In this document: piece after piece, positions 8,472 to 18,174 of the stretch
Numbering within the stretch: position 1 is the stretch's first letter
How the letters are laid out: every line of letters begins with the position of its first letter
From: Bacillus andreraoultii
Lineage (GTDB): Bacteria; Bacillota; Bacilli; Bacillales; Caldibacillaceae
Length of the DNA: 64,000 nt
Direction: 5' to 3'
NCBI RefSeq assembly: GCF_001244735.1
Contig: NZ_LN868935.1
Coordinates: 272,979-336,978, forward strand
Program-made: the position numbers and the translations under genes
The notes under the pieces: model-generated
The model's database searches: none
Told to the model about the DNA's origin: nothing
Seen by the model: the letters and a program-made list of their open reading frames with translations, nothing else

Positions 8472-10383
8472 TTTAGCAAGGAAAAATATTAAAGGTAATT
8501 TCAATAATTATTTTGTCTATTTTGTTACACTCGTCTTCAGCATGGTTATTTATTATACGTTCACTTCCTTGCAATATAGCGAAAAAATTCAGGAAAGCAT
8601 TGAATTGTCGGATACAATGAGTTTCATGTTTGGGGTATCATCAATTATCTTAATTTTATTCGTAGCAATCTTTATTTTGTACTCCAATTCATTCTTCACA
8701 AGAAAAAGGAAGAAAGAAGTCGGATTGTACGCCATACTTGGTTTACGCAAGAAAACCATTGCAAAAATGTTATTTTATGAAAATTTGATTATGGGAATCA
8801 TTGCAATAGTTATTGGAATTATTCTTGGAACCTTACTTTCCAAATTATTTGCAATGATTTTAATAAAACTTATGGGTTCAATTGCCGAGGTGGACTTCGG
8901 TATTTCCATTCTAGCGATTACCCAAACAGTCATAGTCTTTATGGTCATTATTTTATTCACTTCCGTTCAAGGTTACCGTTTGATTTATCGTTTTACATTA
9001 ATCGAATTATTCTATGATGAGAAAAAAGGTGAACAAATTCCAAAGGTTTCACTTATATCGGCTGTTATCGGAGTTATATTGCTTGTCGTTAGTTACTGGC
9101 TGATATTAAAACCATTTCCTGACGAATTTACTACGGAATATTTAATGAAAAATTATGGTATTGCTTTTGTTGCTCTCGTCATTGGCACCCATTTATTTTT
9201 TCGATCTGTAACGGTCTATTTATTAAGATTATCACAAAAAAATAAGTCGCGTTATTACAGAGGAACTAGAATAATTGAAACATCTCGCTTACTGTTTCGT
9301 ATTAGAGGGAATGCACGTACCTTTACAGTCATTGCATTGTTGAGTTCTGCAACGATCTGTTTCTTAGGTGCAACTTACAGTGGGTATTACAGCAACGAAA
9401 AAAGAGCTGAGGAAGTTGTTCCGTTCAGCTATTCGCATTTGTCAAAAGGTCCAGAATTTGATTCGCAGGTGGAGAGAATAATAAAAGCAGATCATCGACA
9501 TCCAATAAAAGCCAAACTAGACATACCCGTCATTCAGGTAAAAGGAATACTCTCATTTCAACTGGATTATGACATAAATCCTGTGAAATTAATCTCAGAA
9601 AGTACATTTAATAAAGTAGCTAATGCTTTAAATAAGGATGAAACAGTCTCACTATCAGGAAATCAAGCAGCAGTAATCCAGCCAAGGTTTACTGAATATA
9701 CGAAGTCGGTTTTTAAAGGAGAAAATATAACGATTCAATTGCCTCAAGGAAGCAGCGAACTGCCATTTGTCCATATGGTTGAAAGTAATGTGCTACCTTT
9801 CGATTATCCCGATTTCTTTCTCGTAGTCAGTAACGAAATGTTTGCCAAGATAGCCAAAAAAGAGGCACCATTAACTTATAAAGTGTATGAAGTGGAAAAT
9901 GAAGTAACGGCACAAGACACTTCAAGGAAAGTAAATAAACTGGTTGGAAACGATTTTCAAGTTTCTTCATCATTTTATACTGAGTATAAGCAAGGTAAAG
10001 AAGGAAACGCAATTACTCTCTTTATTTTTGGTTTTTTGGGGCTTGTATTTTTAGCGGCAAGTGGAAGTATCATTTATTTCAAACAGTTAACAGAAGCGAA
10101 TGAGGCGAAAGGACAGTATGAAATCCTTAGAAAAATCGGTGTCAATAAAAAGGATATACGTAAATCAATCAAAAGGCAGTCATTATTTGTGTTTGGATTG
10201 CCACTAACCGTAGGAATATTGCACAGTTGTGTGACATTGTACTTTACCAGCAACTTTATGTCTAATCTCATTGGAATCAATCTCATTGTCCCTATTCTAA
10301 CGGCTATAGTCTTTTTTGTTATCATCTATGCAGTCTATTACGTATTAACAGTTAATACGTACAATCGCATTGTAAACAAATAA
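8458..10383 (+). CDS. bceB: BceB-type ABC transporter permease
   Basis: 641 residues, normal for BceB. The start is the ATG after GGTGGAGCAA, inside the end of bceA. There is one N-terminal helix, a FtsX-like domain, a large extracellular domain between helices VII and VIII (about residues 315-525, from YSNEKRAEEVVPFSY onward), and a second FtsX domain at the C-terminus. That external domain sets drug specificity and contacts the kinase BceS. The gene is intact and ends just before a good terminator. Confidence 0.92.
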   Translation: MTLFSLARKNIKGNFNNYFVYFVTLVFSMVIYYTFTSLQYSEKIQESIELSDTMSFMFGVSSIILILFVAIFILYSNSFFTRKRKKEVGLYAILGLRKKTIAKMLFYENLIMGIIAIVIGIILGTLLSKLFAMILIKLMGSIAEVDFGISILAITQTVIVFMVIILFTSVQGYRLIYRFTLIELFYDEKKGEQIPKVSLISAVIGVILLVVSYWLILKPFPDEFTTEYLMKNYGIAFVALVIGTHLFFRSVTVYLLRLSQKNKSRYYRGTRIIETSRLLFRIRGNARTFTVIALLSSATICFLGATYSGYYSNEKRAEEVVPFSYSHLSKGPEFDSQVERIIKADHRHPIKAKLDIPVIQVKGILSFQLDYDINPVKLISESTFNKVANALNKDETVSLSGNQAAVIQPRFTEYTKSVFKGENITIQLPQGSSELPFVHMVESNVLPFDYPDFFLVVSNEMFAKIAKKEAPLTYKVYEVENEVTAQDTSRKVNKLVGNDFQVSSSFYTEYKQGKEGNAITLFIFGFLGLVFLAASGSIIYFKQLTEANEAKGQYEILRKIGVNKKDIRKSIKRQSLFVFGLPLTVGILHSCVTLYFTSNFMSNLIGINLIVPILTAIVFFVIIYAVYYVLTVNTYNRIVNK

Positions 10384-10386
10384 GAG

Positions 10387-10424
10387 CGAAACATCTCTCG
10401 AATGTTCGGGAGGTGTTTTGTTAT
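10387..10424 (+). terminator. Rho-independent terminator of bceAB
   Basis: Right after the bceB stop, ACATCTCTCGAA pairs with TTCGGGAGGTGT (12 pairs, two of them G-T) around a two-base centre that would open into a small loop, followed by TTTGTTAT. Confidence 0.7.
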
Positions 10425-10605
10425 ATATCCTTTGTTAGGAAATTCGTTATTACTCCGGAATCTGACCCGATTGTTAAAGTATCACGCTATAGTTTAAAAA
10501 GAAAAGAGACGCTTATTAAACAACATCCTAGCTGTATTAATGTTTCAAAATTTCTCCTCTGATCAAGGTTTCATTTATCTTACAATCACTATATGTATAA
10601 GATGT

Positions 10606-10634
10606 TTGACATTTTGTTTGCTGCATAATATAAT
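10606..10634 (+). promoter_or_regulatory. Consensus sigma-A promoter cut off from its operon by the IS
   Basis: TTGACA (10606-10611) is followed by exactly 17 bases and TATAAT (10629-10634). The half site GTTTGACA occurs again at 10651-10658, a possible operator. Downstream comes GGGAGGAACG, which is the ribosome binding site of the HTH gene, and then the IS. Before the insertion this promoter would have driven the HTH/membrane-protein pair that now starts at 12180. Confidence 0.7.
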
Positions 10635-10675
10635 TAAAAATGTAAAATATGTTTGACAAATAGGAGGGAGGAACG

Positions 10676-12161
10676 CATTACAATTGCACCACTGTAAAAA
10701 AAAACCTAGAAATAGTAAAAAATGGAAACTGTATGTATTAAATAAATTTAAAAATGAGAACAGGGTTCCAGAAAGACCTTGTTCCCATTTTTTTCCAGTT
10801 TATAATTAAAAAAAATAAAAGTTTACCTATTTTCTTTTTTGCGGCTTAATTCTGGCAATAGTCCCCACAAAGATATCCTGCTTTTCCTTCACTATAGGTA
10901 TTTTTTGTCGTCCTTTCGAAGTTTTCATTTTTTTCGGATGTAGTTCTTTTAGGAATGAAGCCCACGTTTTAAACATATACGTTCTTAACGCTCTAAGAAC
11001 CCCCCATAAAGTCTTTTTTGTTTTAGATTTAATTTGCACAATTAGTGATAAACAATAGGCAGCTAAGGCAATAAACATTTGATTCCACATACCTTGTGGT
11101 TTCGTACTCCAAATCTTAATTATCCTTAAATGTTGCTTTATCCATTTGAAAAACGTTTCAATCATCCAACGATACCGGTAAATGTCCATTATCTCATCAG
11201 CGGTTAAATCAAATCGAGTCGTTAATAAGCGATATAATTTCCCATCCTCATCGATAAACTCAACTAGACGCGCCGGGCGTTTACTAGGATAAACGAGAAT
11301 CTTACAATCTTTCTGTACCACTGAGTTAGTAATGTTGTAATTTTCTCTTGCAACAAATTTAAAGTTTTTTGATAGCCGAACAACAAAATGAATCTCTTGT
11401 TCGAGCCAGTCATTAAGATTTTTATTTGATGGATATCCGCGATCCATTACATAGGTCGTATCTGATTTTTCAATTAGTACATCTGTACTCTCAAAATCAC
11501 TAACATTTCCGGTAGAAGGTAGTATTTTATCTGGAAATGATACATTTTCTGACAAGACAACTAGTCTAGTATGCATCTTTACAACATTCCACCCTTTTGT
11601 GACATAAGCCCAGTCACATAGTTGAGGGGGAAGTTTTATATGAGTAGAATCTACAATACTTAATTTGCCTATTGTTGAATCAATTCCTTTATAATTCTTT
11701 GTTAAATCCCTAAGTATATAAACAACTTTTAGAAAAAAACTCTGTGCTATTTCTGTGGGTAATTCATTAATTCTTCTTGAGAGTTGGGATCCACTAATAC
11801 TTGGTAAATTCAAAGCTTCGCGGAGTTTCTTATCCGACCGTATCTTTTCTTCAATATCCGCATAGGATTCCCATTTGCCAATTTGAGCAGCCACAAATAT
11901 CTTTAAAAGTGAATCTACCGAGAGCTTATCATAATCATAGTTTAGTAATGGACAAGCAAATTCGTCGGTAGGTAAAATCGATAAACATTGACAAATTACC
12001 TTTTTATGACCTATACTTTTCTTACTCATTTTTAGCTCCTTTGTAGAAGATTAGGAACATGTATGGTCTTTCTTCTACAATAGGAGTTTTTCTTTTATTT
12101 GTAAATATTTTTGGTGAATTTTGATATTTTTCCATTTTATTACCAGTGGTGCAAGGATAGT
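10676..12161 (-). mobile_element. IS4-family insertion sequence, complete
   Basis: 1486 bp between the 10-bp target duplications. The ends are imperfect inverted repeats that share TTGCACCACTG (10684-10694; inverted at 12144-12154). One intact transposase gene is read leftward. A hairpin GAACAGGGTTC/GACCTTGTTC near 10758-10790 with a T-run ends its transcript. Confidence 0.85.
10827..12029 (-). CDS. IS4-family transposase
   Basis: 400 residues, full length for the IS4Bsu1-like group. DDE motifs visible: IVDSTHIKL (first D), VMDRGY (second D) and YRYRWMIETFFKWIK, the Y-R-E signature with the catalytic Glu. An N-terminal helical region is followed by the RNase H-like core. It mobilises the surrounding element by cut-and-paste. 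No disruption is seen, so the element may still be active. Confidence 0.92.
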   Translation of the reverse strand: MSKKSIGHKKVICQCLSILPTDEFACPLLNYDYDKLSVDSLLKIFVAAQIGKWESYADIEEKIRSDKKLREALNLPSISGSQLSRRINELPTEIAQSFFLKVVYILRDLTKNYKGIDSTIGKLSIVDSTHIKLPPQLCDWAYVTKGWNVVKMHTRLVVLSENVSFPDKILPSTGNVSDFESTDVLIEKSDTTYVMDRGYPSNKNLNDWLEQEIHFVVRLSKNFKFVARENYNITNSVVQKDCKILVYPSKRPARLVEFIDEDGKLYRLLTTRFDLTADEIMDIYRYRWMIETFFKWIKQHLRIIKIWSTKPQGMWNQMFIALAAYCLSLIVQIKSKTKKTLWGVLRALRTYMFKTWASFLKELHPKKMKTSKGRQKIPIVKEKQDIFVGTIARIKPQKRK

Positions 12162-12179
12162 GGGAGGAACGGGCATCTA

Positions 12180-12410
12180 ATGTTAAATCGTATCAGGGAA
12201 TTACGTAAAACACAGAAAATGTCACAAGAACTTCTTGCTAATAAATGTGATGTGTCCAGACAAACAATAAATGCTATTGAAAATAATAAGTATGATCCAA
12301 GTCTTGTTCTTGCATTTAAAATCGCAGCTATCCTAGATATAACAGTGGATGAGCTGTTTCAATTTCAGTTGGCAGAAAGCAAAAGCGAGGAGGATTCTAA
12401 TGAGAAATAA
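12180..12410 (+). CDS. Xre-family HTH regulator
   Basis: 76 residues. A single HTH_3 domain, LRKTQKMSQELLANKCDVSRQTINAIENNKYDPSL, is followed by LDITVDELFQF, the YozG/SinR-small type that represses itself and a linked membrane protein. The ATG is 12 bases after GGGAGG, a rather long gap. That binding site is the right copy of the IS target duplication, so translation can still start, but the original promoter is now 1.5 kb away behind the IS. The gene overlaps the next by 11 bases. Confidence 0.85.
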   Translation: MLNRIRELRKTQKMSQELLANKCDVSRQTINAIENNKYDPSLVLAFKIAAILDITVDELFQFQLAESKSEEDSNEK

Positions 12411-12798
12411 AAAACTAAAAGTATTAACTGGCATTGTTTTAAGTGTTATCACCCTTTTATTTTTAGGGTTATATATTATAGATTTTTTAAATGATAGTGA
12501 AAATCCAGCACCTGATATTCTGCTATGGATTGTTGTTATTTTAACATTCTTTTATTCAGCAACATGGGGCGATGATTCAAAAGCTGAAGAAGATGAAATG
12601 GGCCAACAAATTAAGAATATAAGTGGAAAGATAAGTTACTATATTCTAATAGCTTTTCTATTTGTTCTTTGGTTTGTATACAGTCAAATAAATGAATCTG
12701 ATTTAGGCAGTATCTTTTTGCTTTCTGCATTTTGTATTGGAGTTATCATATTTCCAATCGTTCAATTTATGGTTGCCAGAAGATTTATGAAAGACTAA
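12400..12798 (+). CDS. Small integral membrane protein paired with the Xre regulator
   Basis: 132 residues starting at ATG behind GAGGAGG, inside the end of the HTH gene. About four membrane helices (residues 8-28, 40-60, 80-100, 106-126) and an acidic loop DDSKAEEDEMGQQ. This family of unknown function is often coded next to small Xre regulators in Bacillales. A likely role in envelope stress or peptide immunity is only inference. Compare the analogous pair at 36673-37316. Confidence 0.7.
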   Translation: MRNKKLKVLTGIVLSVITLLFLGLYIIDFLNDSENPAPDILLWIVVILTFFYSATWGDDSKAEEDEMGQQIKNISGKISYYILIAFLFVLWFVYSQINESDLGSIFLLSAFCIGVIIFPIVQFMVARRFMKD

Positions 12799-13050
12799 TC
12801 TTCTTTTCAAAAAGAAAATTATTTTAGAATGGTCCAAATACTTTTTTAAAATCACTCGTTCAATTTGTTTTTCCCGAATGGACGATTGGTACCGTTGGTA
12901 GAGGTGAATAGGTGACAATTAATTTTTGTTCCAAGTCATTTTCCTTTATGTATCGCTCTTTGTAGTACGTTCTTGTATTATTTTCTAGATGGTGAATATC
13001 ATCCAAATTAACTTTTTGATTACTCACGTTAGGGAAATTGCTTTGCAAAG
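12795..13050 (-). pseudogene. Transposase fragment (IS1634/IS1182-like)
   Basis: The minus strand carries FPNVSNQKVNLDDIHHLENNTRTYYKERYIKENDLEQKLIVTYSP and, in a shifted frame, QRYQSSIREKQIERV. This pattern is known from the middle of IS1634-like DDE transposases (a YSPKY-xx-YQ-xx-IR region). Both ends are gone and one frameshift is present. It is a small IS remnant downstream of the membrane-protein gene. Confidence 0.55.
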
Positions 13051-13059
13051 CACCGTATT

Positions 13060-13160
13060 AAAAGCCTTAGAGACCTTGTTTTATCAAGGATTCGAGGCTT
13101 TTTTACTTTTCTTGATTTTTTAGGCTAAAGCATGAAAATGAACGTATTTGGGGCTAAATT
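13060..13160. repeat. Dispersed repeat with terminator hairpin (copy 1)
   Basis: AAAAGCCT (13060-13067) pairs with AGGCTTTT (13095-13102), with an inner CCTTG/CAAGG hairpin and a T-run, so this is a good terminator. The sequence from 13085 on (CAAGGATTCGAGGCTTTTTT..., then TAAAGCATGAA...GAACGTATTTGG) recurs at 37466-37541, where the left arm of the hairpin is lost. It probably marks the ends of former integrated elements. Confidence 0.55.
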
Positions 13161-13252
13161 GGGGCTGATTAATATTAATCAGTATAGGCGTATGTAAGGG
13201 AATGGGTATATTTCAAAAAAATGGGTATTCGGATTTTGTGGTGGAAAAGGGC

Positions 13253-13369
13253 TTATAAGTCTCCCTTTTCCAATTTCTTAATAAGTGTGGAAAAATCGAC
13301 ACCATAGTTTCCTGTTATCACGTGGTCTGTTACTTCATCCCAATATTTCAATACAAAATCCCTTTTCAT
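13253..13369 (-). CDS. Short unrecognised frame
   Basis: A 38-residue frame begins MKRDFVLKYWDEVTDHVITG and ends KKLEKGDL. There is no strong ribosome binding site. It reads like part of a larger cytoplasmic protein and not like random sequence, but I do not recognise the family. The rest of the 12.8-13.4 kb gap holds only the transposase fragment, the repeat and the MerR promoter. Confidence 0.25.
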   Translation of the reverse strand: MKRDFVLKYWDEVTDHVITGNYGVDFSTLIKKLEKGDL

Positions 13370-13386
13370 AAAGTATCTTCATTCTA

Positions 13387-13417
13387 TTGACTTTAACGTA
13401 ACGTAATACTTTATAGT
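13387..13417 (+). promoter_or_regulatory. MerR-type promoter with 19-bp spacer
   Basis: TTGACT (13387-13392) and TATAGT (13412-13417) are 19 bases apart, the overlong spacing that MerR-family activators correct by twisting DNA. The spacer holds the near-dyad TTAACGTAACGTAATACTT. The MerR gene starts 25 bases downstream, so this is its own promoter. Confidence 0.75.
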
Positions 13418-13441
13418 AGTAATTGAAGGAGGCGCAAAGTG

Positions 13442-14212
13442 ATGGATATGAAGGTAAAAGAAGTGGCAGAATTGGTTGGTGTTAGTATTCGTACACTTCA
13501 TCATTATGATCAGATTGGATTGTTGTCCCCAAAAGAAATCACTGATTCTGGTTATCGGCTCTATTCAGAAGAAAACCTTGAAACATTACAACAAATTTTA
13601 TTTTTCAAAGAACTTGGATTCACCTTAAAGGAAATTAAAAAGATTATTAACAGCCCCTCATTTAACCGACAAGAAGCATTGATTTTACAACGAAAAATGT
13701 TGATTGAGAAACGAAATAAAGTCGATAAAATGATTGAAACCATTGATAAGACGATTAAACATATGGCGGGAGAAATACAAATGACGAATGAAGAGAGGTT
13801 TGAGGGAATTAATGTTGAATTCAACCAATTTGAAGAAGAAGCTCGCCTTCGTTGGGGAAATAAATCTATCGATGAGATATACACAAAACTAAAGGATTGT
13901 CCAAGATGAACAAAATGATTTACCTTATAGATGGGATATGATCTTCAATAAACTTGCATGGCTTCGTGATCAATGCCCCAAATCCTAAAAGGTACAACCA
14001 ACAATTAAAGAATGGTATGACTTTTTAAATAAAAACTTTAGTAACTACTCCCTTGATACCTTTTATGGATTAGGTCAACTCTATATTAATGATGAACGTT
14101 TCACAAAAAATATAGATCAGTATGGTGAGGGTTTAGCAAAACTCATGATTGAGGCGATGAAGGTCTTTACGAATAATCAAATAAGAGGTGGTAGCAATGA
14201 AAATAATAATTG
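13442..14212 (+). pseudogene. MerR-family regulator with TipAS domain, broken
   Basis: The N-terminal part is a complete MerR domain (VSIRTLHHYDQIGLLSPKEIT) plus dimerisation helix. After residue 155 (KDCPR) it stops. The antibiotic-binding TipAS domain continues in another frame (DEQNDLPYRWDMIFNKLAWLRDQ), meets an in-frame TAA at 13986-13988, then goes on to FYGLGQLYINDERFTKNIDQYGEGLAKLM. Thus one frameshift and one nonsense codon remove the effector domain. The truncated product could still bind DNA at its own promoter. Start: ATG behind AGGAGG. Confidence 0.8.
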
Positions 14213-15093
14213 AGGATACCATTGAACAATACGAAAAATTGTTTTCAATGGAAGAAGATAAAGAAAATTTTTATCGGTACTCAATGATGAAGCCCTTTGA
14301 AAAGATGTGGAATATGATTAATGTTCCATTAAAGGCTAAGCAACCTAATGGGTATGATGTAATAATGGCTACAAATATGCTTGGTTATCTTAATGTATCA
14401 GATACTCAAATTGGAAGACAAGCATTAGAAAGTTTAAAAGAAATTCAGGCTCTTCAAACAGCACATAGCACTTTAAATCATTGTATTAATTTTATTGAAA
14501 AAAATAATATAAATATTAATGCTGATGAATTGAGATTTGGTATGTATATAGCTGACCCGAAGAAGCTCGAATTACAAAAAGGTTATTGTGGTTTTGGAGG
14601 AATTCCAGGGTTTATTCAAGTATCTATTTACCCAAACTCCTATAATATTCCAAGGATTCCTGCTGTAATTGCACATGAATTCCATCATAATATCCGTTTT
14701 TCATATTTTGATTGGGATCATGGAGACGTTACCGTTGGTGATTACTTAATTATAGAGGGTTTAGCTGAGTCATTTGCAAAAGAACTTTATGGAGAAGATC
14801 TTTTAGGACCTTGGGTTACATCTTTTGATAAAGAGGACTTGGAGTATTCAAAAGAAGTTATAAAGGATGCTTTAGATATTAAAGGGTTTGCTGAGGTCAG
14901 CAGTTATATGTTTGGTGATACCATTGCAAAAGAACAAGGCTATCAACCTGTTGGCTTATCACCATTTGCTGGTTATGCAGTAGGCTACCAAGCAGTACAA
15001 TCTTTCATGGAAACCAATAATGTGGGGATAGTAGAAGCTACCTTACTTGGCACAGATGAAATACTAAGCAATTGTGGACTGTTTTCTAAATAA
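14197..15093 (+). CDS. DUF2268 putative Zn-dependent protease
   Basis: 298 residues from the ATG six bases after GAGGTGG. DUF2268 proteins are predicted metallopeptidases; the zinc motif HEFHHNIRF is present, with a downstream ExxAE segment (EGLAESFAKELYG) supplying the third ligand. There is no signal peptide, so it is cytosolic. It follows the decayed MerR/TipAS gene closely, with the same direction, and was probably induced with it. The gene is intact and has its own terminator. Confidence 0.8.
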   Translation: MKIIIEDTIEQYEKLFSMEEDKENFYRYSMMKPFEKMWNMINVPLKAKQPNGYDVIMATNMLGYLNVSDTQIGRQALESLKEIQALQTAHSTLNHCINFIEKNNININADELRFGMYIADPKKLELQKGYCGFGGIPGFIQVSIYPNSYNIPRIPAVIAHEFHHNIRFSYFDWDHGDVTVGDYLIIEGLAESFAKELYGEDLLGPWVTSFDKEDLEYSKEVIKDALDIKGFAEVSSYMFGDTIAKEQGYQPVGLSPFAGYAVGYQAVQSFMETNNVGIVEATLLGTDEILSNCGLFSK

Positions 15094-15108
15094 CCTGTTT
15101 GTACTAAT

Positions 15109-15144
15109 GAAGGCATTACTGCGATAGCTAAGTAATGCCTTTCT
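15109..15144 (+). terminator. Rho-independent terminator of the DUF2268 gene
   Basis: AGGCATTACT (15111-15120) pairs perfectly with AGTAATGCCT (15131-15140), followed by TTCTTATTT. Confidence 0.75.
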
Positions 15145-15208
15145 TATTTAAGTGCAATTCATATGATTTTCTTATTAAATGCTCAATAAAACAAAGGGAA
15201 ATGGAATA

Positions 15209-15600
15209 ATGACAATTAATATGCTCAATCTACCAAGTTTTAAGATTCTTGATATGAAGGAGAGTGAATATGATTATAGGTTCTTAGTTGAAACTACATT
15301 GCCATCTCCTTCTTATTGCCCAAAATGTGGTACAGTTGCTAATCTATATAAGCATGGTAAAAAGGAACAATTATTCTTTGATTTGCCGATGCATGCTAAA
15401 CGAGTTGGCATCTTCGTTAAAAATGTAATGGGTATGGGGATACATTCTTTGAATGTATCCCAGATATTGATGAAGGGCGTTCTGTTACCAATAGGCTAAT
15501 TTAATTGGGTTCAAGGAGCAAGCAACCAGAATTTTATATTTAATAACTAATTGAGGACAAAAAAGATGTTGTATATAGCATAAAAAGGAATTCAAATGCC
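15209..15600 (+). pseudogene. ISL3-family transposase, N-terminal remnant
   Basis: MTINMLNLPSFKILDMKESEYDY, then the zinc ribbon CPKCGTVANLYKHGKK and LFFDLPMHAKRVGI are the standard ISL3 N-terminus. After that the frame is lost; a shifted frame reads ECIPDIDEGRSVTNRLI, then ATRILYLITN. The DDE core is missing. The remaining sequence up to 15764 holds only stop-rich frames. Confidence 0.75.
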
Positions 15601-15764
15601 TATGTGGTGTTTAAACAGAATAAACTCCCCACGAAGCGATAAATGACGTATAAATATCATATGGTACTTGCTACCTCTATCTATTCTATTACTCATTCCA
15701 GTACAGGGGAGACCAATCGATTAGTAGAATCCACTGAAGGAGAAAGATCGTTCGGTTATGTCAG

Positions 15765-17042
15765 TTAGTAATCTTTACCTTCCGCCGTCAATGAAGGCTT
15801 ATTTATGTGAATTCCCATTAAATCTCCTGTAAGCATTGCTAACTTCGGTAATCTTCTTAAGCGTGAATGTAAAAGCCAAACGATAGAAACAAATAGAAAT
15901 CCTAACCCTGCAAAAGAAAATGTTAGAGTACTACTGGTTACACTAGCAACATAACCACCAACTATGGAACCAATTGGCATAGCAATCGCACTCATACTAC
16001 CAGATACTGTATTTATACGCCCCAAGAGTTCGTGTGGAACTACGGTTTGTAACGTTGTTGCAAAAATGACATTTGTACCACCAATGGGAATCCATGCAAG
16101 AGCAAAACATACTATAGCGATAGATGTAATCGGAAATATTGCTGCAAGGATCCACAATAGTGCACTAAAACAAAAGGATATTGTTACAAAAATACCTAAC
16201 CGAAATCTTCCCATCCACGATCCGCATAATGCACCAACTAATCCACCAACAGACATAGCTGCCAAATAAAAACCGTAAAACATCGGACCTCCCCGTACAT
16301 CTGCAAGGGATGGCAAAATTGCCATAGCAGCCCCGATACAAAAATTTGCAACAATCGAACCAATTAAAAATACAGCAATTAATGAACGATAAACAACACG
16401 AAATCCTTCCTTTAAGTCAGTAATATATTGCAAAATCTTCTGTTTTCCAGTTCTGCTATCTTTTTGTTCAACCTTTCTAGGCAATTGTATCTAACTAAAC
16501 AATATTGCTGCCATCGCAAAAATAATGGAATCGGCTAGATATAACAAAACTACTCCAAAAAAAGTGACAAGAATACCTGAAATAGCATTAAACACTAGAT
16601 CAATTCCCTGATAGGCAAAAGCAAAATAAGAATTACCTTTAATTAAGTGCTTTTTTTCTAAAATGATAGGTAATGCCTTTGTTTGTGATGGATAAGCGAA
16701 TTGCTGAATAAATGAAGCGATTGGCATAATGATTAATACAAGCTGAACTGTTAACAAGTCAAAATAGTATGTGATTGGAATTAAGAAAATCAATAATGTT
16801 TGAAGTAGTTGGGTAACGATTAACGTTTTTTTTACTTGCCATTGATCTACAAAAGGACCGGTAATAAACTGTAATGAGGAAGGCAAAAGCGTTAGAAATC
16901 CCGCAAGTCCTGTGTAAAATGCATTTCCACCCAGCTTATAAACGAGCCACATTGTAGTGACATAATACAAACTGTCCCCAATATTTGTTACAACCCTACC
17001 GATTAATAAAAATAAATAATTTCTGTTCTTAAAAATATCCAT
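15765..17042 (-). pseudogene. MFS transporter interrupted by one in-frame TAG
   Basis: The two halves are in the same frame and together give a 425-residue, 12-helix major-facilitator protein (N-terminal MDIFKNRNYLFLLIGRVVTNIGDSLYY; C-terminal half with WIPIGGTNVIFATTLQTVVPHELLGRI). The only defect is TAG at 16491-16493, between AAILFS and IQLPRKVEQ, where a CAG glutamine would fit. The gene is like the macrolide-efflux-type MFS exporters (MefA/YfiS-like). It follows the ArsR-type regulator by 14 bases, a two-gene drug-response operon. Readthrough or a split, complementing protein cannot be excluded. Confidence 0.8.
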
Positions 17043-17056
17043 CCAACTCTTTCCCC

Positions 17057-17641
17057 TTATTCTTTCTCATCCGTTTGAAAACCAACGGTAGTAATATAAT
17101 ATTTATTTTTCTTACCCTTTGATTGTAGGCCCATATGGTGTAACTCTTTTAAAAGAGCATAATACTTTATTTTCCATTGTGTAAATTGCTCTTCCGTTGC
17201 CTCCAGTTCCCAAGTAGAAGAAATAAAACGTCGTTCCAATGGTTTTTCATTCGGTTCTCTTGTTTCGAAGGATTCGGCGGGAGCTTCCCTAATTTCTTGT
17301 TTGGCACGTTCTAGAATTCCATACATTAATTGTTTGGTTGTATCTCTTATTTCCTTTTTTCTCGGAAGAAGTTTTTCAGAAATTTGGAAATCAGCCGCCA
17401 CTGCTTGGTAAAACTTCTGTACAATACCATTTTTTTCTTCCGTTTTTACGATTTGGACTAACCCATTTTTCTCCAATTCCTTTAGGTGGTAATGGATCTT
17501 CCCGCGTGCGATTGACAAAATCTCAGAAAGTTGTTGACCAGTATAAGCACGCATCACCAAATGCATCATCATTTCGGCACGTAACGGATCACTTAATGCT
17601 TTTAACTGATTAAAATCATCAATAATCAAATTATTTTTCAT
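17057..17641 (-). CDS. ArsR-family winged-helix regulator
   Basis: 194 residues from the ATG eleven bases after GGGTGG; a GTG five codons upstream is the alternative. The N-terminal HTH_20/ArsR domain reads FNQLKALSDPLRAEMMMHLVMRAYTGQQLSEILS...KIHYHLKELEKNGLVQIV. The C-terminal half is helical and probably binds the inducer. No metal-binding cysteines are present, so this is an organic-ligand type. It controls the MFS gene behind it. TATAAT-like sequence lies about 60 bases upstream. Confidence 0.85.
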   Translation of the reverse strand: MKNNLIIDDFNQLKALSDPLRAEMMMHLVMRAYTGQQLSEILSIARGKIHYHLKELEKNGLVQIVKTEEKNGIVQKFYQAVAADFQISEKLLPRKKEIRDTTKQLMYGILERAKQEIREAPAESFETREPNEKPLERRFISSTWELEATEEQFTQWKIKYYALLKELHHMGLQSKGKKNKYYITTVGFQTDEKE

Positions 17642-17656
17642 CTCTTTAATAACCAC

Positions 17657-18174
17657 CCTTTGTAAAATAAACTAAAACGGTTAAAAATATTTGACTGTAT
17701 TATACTATAAAAAATTAAAAAAAGGAAATGAATAACTGCAACAGAATCTGTCAAGTATTTACGGGAGCTATTCTCACCTTTAAGTTTTATAACCATATTT
17801 TTCTAAAAAAACAGGAAATATTTATTAGGAAAAATCACTTTTTCTTATCAATGAACTTCAACTATAAATTTAATCGGAAAGACAGAAATCCCTTTGGATT
17901 TCATGATGTCTGTGATAATAAATCTTGAAGAAATTTAAAGAACTATCCTCTAACCGTCATGTGTATCCCTATCTGTATCGTCTAAAACCCTGCAAAAATA
18001 AGTAGCACTTTCCATATAGTTTATATTGATTGCTACTTGCCAGAACAGACATATGTCTCAAAGGAATATTATTATTTATCATTTTCGTTTTTTTGCTACT
18101 TCAAAGTGAAGGATTTCTTGTTCTCATAAAACTATTATTCTTTTAATAAAATATTCATTCCAATCTTTTAATCA
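17657..18174. other. Gene-free stretch
   Basis: It contains the promoter region of the ArsR gene on the minus strand (near 17690-17715). Beyond that I see only AT-rich sequence with no supported gene, repeat or RNA. Confidence 0.45.

Larger units (their letters stand above)
10666..12171. repeat. 10-bp target duplication GGGAGGAACG flanking the IS4 element
   Basis: GGGAGGAACG stands at 10666-10675 and again at 12162-12171, directly outside the element. The length suits IS4-family elements. The duplicated bases include the Shine-Dalgarno sequence of the downstream HTH gene. Confidence 0.75.

Noticed and set aside
17728-17928. 67-codon plus-strand frame downstream of the ArsR promoter
   Set aside because: No ribosome binding site, no family pattern, and AT-rich sequence gives such frames by chance.
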